Part shown: piece after piece, positions 61,387-64,000 of the stretch
How positions within the stretch are numbered: the stretch's first letter is position 1
How the letters are laid out: each line of letters begins with the position of its first letter
Assembly: GCF_030068505.1 (NCBI RefSeq)
Contig: NZ_JAQOSO010000112.1
Span: forward strand, 44,883-108,882
Direction: 5' to 3'
Origin: Roseofilum capinflatum BLCC-M114
GTDB lineage: Bacteria > Cyanobacteriota > Cyanobacteriia > Cyanobacteriales > Desertifilaceae
Length of the DNA stretch: 64,000 nt
Made by a program: the position numbers and the translations under genes
The notes under the pieces: model-generated
Told to the model about the DNA's origin: nothing
Seen by the model: only the letters and a program-made list of their open reading frames with translations
Database searches by the model: none

Positions 61387-61711
61387 GGGTATTCAGGTTA
61401 AACGTCTATCACAAAGCCTTATCTTATATTGTGGCGCAAAGCTCTGTAGAGTTTCAGCAAATTGCCCAAGTTTCTTTTTTAAGGTTCCAAAAGGCAAGGG
61501 CGAAAAGGTTATGATAACTAGGTTTGAGGATTTAAGGTAAAGTTCTAACGGCGTTGGGGGTTGCGATCGCAGCACGAAGTGGTTTAAGTCTGAAAGGGGC
61601 GATCGCCGGTGCTATGATTCTGATGGGTGTATTTTGGGTGAATCAGAGCCAAACCAAGGTAAACTGAAGAATCTCGATCGCCTGAAATTTGCGTCCTGAA
61701 CGTCTGGTTAT
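61387..61711. other. Intergenic region before glyS
   Basis: 325 bases between the divergent BI-1 and glyS genes. It contains two HIP1 sites, a possible 37-residue ORF (61554-61667), and no clear repeat or regulatory element otherwise. Confidence 0.5.
61554..61667 (+). CDS. Possible 37-residue single-helix protein or remnant
   Basis: From a TTG at 61554 the frame reads GVAIAARSGLSLKGAIAGAM then ILMGVFWVNQSQTKVN and TGA, with one hydrophobic helix. No ATG or strong SD precedes it, and a stop lies just upstream in frame. It could be a tiny membrane protein or the worn end of a lost gene. Confidence 0.22.
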   Translation: MGVAIAARSGLSLKGAIAGAMILMGVFWVNQSQTKVN

Positions 61712-63850
61712 ATGTCTACATTCCTCTTAGAAGTTGGTACAGAAGAACTCCCTGCGGATTTTATCGCCAGTGCTATCGACCAGTGGCGATCGCTCATTCC
61801 CCAAAGTTTAGCAGACGAACTGCTGACTCCCAGAAGTATCGAGGTCTATGGGACTCCCCGTCGTCTCTGTGTCCTGATTGAGGGATTACCTCTACAACAA
61901 CCTGACCGAGAAGCAGAGATCAAAGGCCCCCCCGCAAAAGTTGCATTTAAGGACGGGAAACCGACAAAGGCCGCAGAAGGATTTGCCAGAAACCAAGGGG
62001 TGAATGTAGAAGACTTGGAGATTCGACCGACGGAAAAGGGTGATTTTGTCTTTATTCGCCAACATATTCCTGGCTCCGTTGTTCCCAAATTGTTGACCCA
62101 ATGGGTTCCTCGATGGATTTCTGGGTTAGAGGGAAGACGGTTTATGCGTTGGGGAGATGGTCAGATTCGCTTTCCTCGTCCCATTCGCTGGTTAGTGGCA
62201 CTGTTCGATCGGCAGGTATTGCCGATTGTACTGGAAAATGGCTCAACTCCAATTTTTGGCGATCGCCTCTCCTACGGTCATCGCGTCCTCCATCCTCAAC
62301 CGGTGAGTCTTGAGCAAGCATCGGACTATCTAGCAGCCATGGAGTCGATTTTTATTCAGGTTGACCCCAAAAAGCGCGAAGAAATCATTAAAACTCAAGT
62401 GGCTGCTTGTGCGGAAAAAGTGGGCGGATATGCCCGTATTTCACCGGATTTACTAGCAGAAGTGACTAACCTAGTGGAATATCCGACGGCAGTGGTGGGC
62501 AAATTTGATGATGACTTTCTGCAAATCCCCACCGAAGTGACCACCATGGAAATGGAGTCCCATCAACGCTATTTTCCCGTGTTTCAATCGGAAACATCAG
62601 CAGAACTCTTACCCTATTTTATTACCGTTTCTAACGGTGACCCCGCCAAATCTGACCTCATTGCCCAGGGAAATGAACGGGTGATTCGCGCTAGACTCGC
62701 TGATGGTCAGTTTTTCTATCAAGCGGATTTAGCTCAACCCCTGGAACGTTATGTCGAGAAGCTGGAAACGGTGACATTTCAGGAAAAATTAGGCTCCGTT
62801 CGCGATAAGGTGGAGCGCATTCGCACTTGTGTGCGGGTGTTGGCCGAGCAACTCCAGTTAAGCAGTGAAGATAGGGAATTATGCGATCGCACGGCCCTAT
62901 TATGTAAAGCAGATTTAGTTACCCAAATGGTGTACGAGTTCCCAGAGTTGCAGGGAGTGATGGGAGAAAAGTATGCTCGTGCCAGTGGAGAACCGGAAGC
63001 CGTTGCTACGGGCATTGTAGAGCATTATCTCCCCAAAGGCGCTGGGGATAGTTTACCGCAAACTCTAGTGGGTCAAGTCGTGGGAATGGGCGATCGCCTG
63101 GACACTTTAATTAGTATCTTTAGTTTAGGCATGATTCCCAGTGGCTCCTCCGATCCCTTCGCCCTCAGACGCGCGGCTAATGCCATCATTAGCATTACCT
63201 GGGAGGGCTATTTACCCCTGGATCTGCATCAACTCCTAACCGATAGTGTAGCCTCCTGCTGGCCCAATAGCGACCTTCCCAACTTAGTCCCCACCCTAGA
63301 AGACTTCTTCCTGCAACGCATCCGCACCCAACTCCAGGAAGATAAAAGCATTGATTACGATCTCGTCAATGCCGTTTTAGGGGAAGATGACCCAGAATAC
63401 GCCAGTCGTGGATTAGCCGATCTGCTAGACTTGCTCAAACGCGCCCTATTTTTGCAAGAAATCCGCACATCCGGCAAATTAGACGACATTTACGCCACCG
63501 TCAACCGTTCCACTCGGTTAGCCGCTAAAGGAAGTTTGGATAAAGAACAACTCGATCCCGTAGGAGTCGTCAAACCCGACTTATTCGAGCAAGCCTCAGA
63601 ACAAGCCTTTTACGATGCCATGGTAAAAATTGTGCCCCAAACCCAACGCTGTCAAGAAACCCGCAACTATCAAGATTTGGTCAATGCTTTAGCCGAAATT
63701 GCGCCTACGGTGAGTCGCTTTTTCGATGGCGAAGATAGCGTCCTGGTGATGGCGGAAGATTCAAAGATACAAACTAACCGGTTAAATTTACTGAGCATTC
63801 TGCGGAATCATGCGCGGGTATTGGCGGATTTTGGGGCGATCGTCAATTAA
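61712..63850 (+). CDS. glyS: Glycine--tRNA ligase beta subunit
   Basis: 712 residues. The opening [20 protein letters not shown] is diagnostic. Other blocks are [65 protein letters not shown] (HD-like region), [17 protein letters not shown] and the C-terminal tRNA-binding domain ending [19 protein letters not shown]. It forms the (alpha-beta)2 enzyme with GlyQ, whose gene is not in this window. Confidence 0.97.
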   Translation: MSTFLLEVGTEELPADFIASAIDQWRSLIPQSLADELLTPRSIEVYGTPRRLCVLIEGLPLQQPDREAEIKGPPAKVAFKDGKPTKAAEGFARNQGVNVEDLEIRPTEKGDFVFIRQHIPGSVVPKLLTQWVPRWISGLEGRRFMRWGDGQIRFPRPIRWLVALFDRQVLPIVLENGSTPIFGDRLSYGHRVLHPQPVSLEQASDYLAAMESIFIQVDPKKREEIIKTQVAACAEKVGGYARISPDLLAEVTNLVEYPTAVVGKFDDDFLQIPTEVTTMEMESHQRYFPVFQSETSAELLPYFITVSNGDPAKSDLIAQGNERVIRARLADGQFFYQADLAQPLERYVEKLETVTFQEKLGSVRDKVERIRTCVRVLAEQLQLSSEDRELCDRTALLCKADLVTQMVYEFPELQGVMGEKYARASGEPEAVATGIVEHYLPKGAGDSLPQTLVGQVVGMGDRLDTLISIFSLGMIPSGSSDPFALRRAANAIISITWEGYLPLDLHQLLTDSVASCWPNSDLPNLVPTLEDFFLQRIRTQLQEDKSIDYDLVNAVLGEDDPEYASRGLADLLDLLKRALFLQEIRTSGKLDDIYATVNRSTRLAAKGSLDKEQLDPVGVVKPDLFEQASEQAFYDAMVKIVPQTQRCQETRNYQDLVNALAEIAPTVSRFFDGEDSVLVMAEDSKIQTNRLNLLSILRNHARVLADFGAIVN

Positions 63851-63897
63851 AAAACCCAGGTTATTGTAGATACTGTCTTGGATGTCAAGGGGCGGGT

Positions 63898-63916
63898 TAC
63901 AGCGCTTTGCGCTGTA
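63898..63916. repeat. TACAGCGCTTTGCGCTGTA palindrome
   Basis: Same family as 10985-11003. It lies about 50 bases after the glyS stop. Confidence 0.75.
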
Positions 63917-63945
63917 TCGGTGGACAGTAGGAAAAGATCCCCCCT

Positions 63946-63975
63946 TGCCCCCCTTAAAAAGCAGGGGGTTTTCAT
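63946..63975 (+). terminator. C-rich/G-rich hairpin after glyS
   Basis: CCCCCCTTAAAAAGCAGGGGG followed by TTTTCATTTTC folds into a 5-6 base G/C stem with a T-rich tail about 100 bases after the glyS stop. This kind of stem recurs widely in cyanobacteria; termination is plausible. Confidence 0.5.
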
Positions 63976-64000
63976 TTTCACAAATTATACCACAACAAAA

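Overview
The window is chromosomal DNA from a cyanobacterium, most likely a filamentous non-heterocystous (Oscillatoriales-type) one. The evidence is the very frequent HIP1 octamer GCGATCGC, cyanobacterial heptamer repeats (STRRs), and photosynthesis genes: psb28, raf1, ndhH and a BciB-type divinyl reductase. Family-restricted genes (DUF3086, DUF2996, DUF1822, Uma2, XisH/XisI) point the same way. Genus cannot be fixed from the sequence alone. The left edge cuts a DUF3086-type gene. The right edge ends just after glyS.

Layout. 0-8.6 kb: lipid and redox metabolism (plsY, gshB), an ABC1 kinase, a PQQ-type sugar dehydrogenase lipoprotein with a broken partial copy of itself beyond a small membrane-protein gene, a methyltransferase and a GDP-mannose pyrophosphorylase. 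8.8-13.2 kb: a Uma2 protein, an LCP cell-wall ligase, a repeat-rich gap, a GHL10-type glycosidase and an EVE protein. 13.2-31 kb: a signalling-rich stretch with two giant PAS/GAF histidine kinases around ndhH, then aroA, a 2Fe-2S ferredoxin and a Uma2 gene between two copies of a MITE-like repeat. It ends with a three-gene two-component operon (hybrid kinase, REC-GGDEF, REC-kinase). 31-38.8 kb: an FGGY kinase, then a same-strand block xisH-xisI-TerY-like VWA gene-unrecognised gene-DUF2996 gene, then ilvB (with a C-terminal zinc ribbon) and a pentapeptide/TPR protein. 38.9-44 kb: hflX, an AMIN protein, another PAS kinase and a molybdopterin oxidoreductase.

44-56.6 kb is mostly minus strand: rpmF, a Dnd-associated-protein-4-like gene, psb28, a two-RCK channel-like protein, a TPR glycosyltransferase, the BciB-like reductase, an ABC ATPase, an IS605-type TnpB element, a DUF1822 gene overlapping a sigma-70-like gene, a P-loop kinase and raf1. 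56.7-64 kb: tRNA-Ala(GGC), tRNA-Val(GAC), a small Cys-rich gene, ispG, a CtpA/B protease, a small basic protein, a BI-1 membrane protein and glyS.

Most of the window is ordinary core chromosome. The less ordinary parts are the xisHI/VWA block, the sigma-like/DUF1822 pair with an operator-like dyad, the orphan TnpB, and several families of dispersed inverted repeats that sit directly at gene ends. All identifications come from reading motifs. No search was run.
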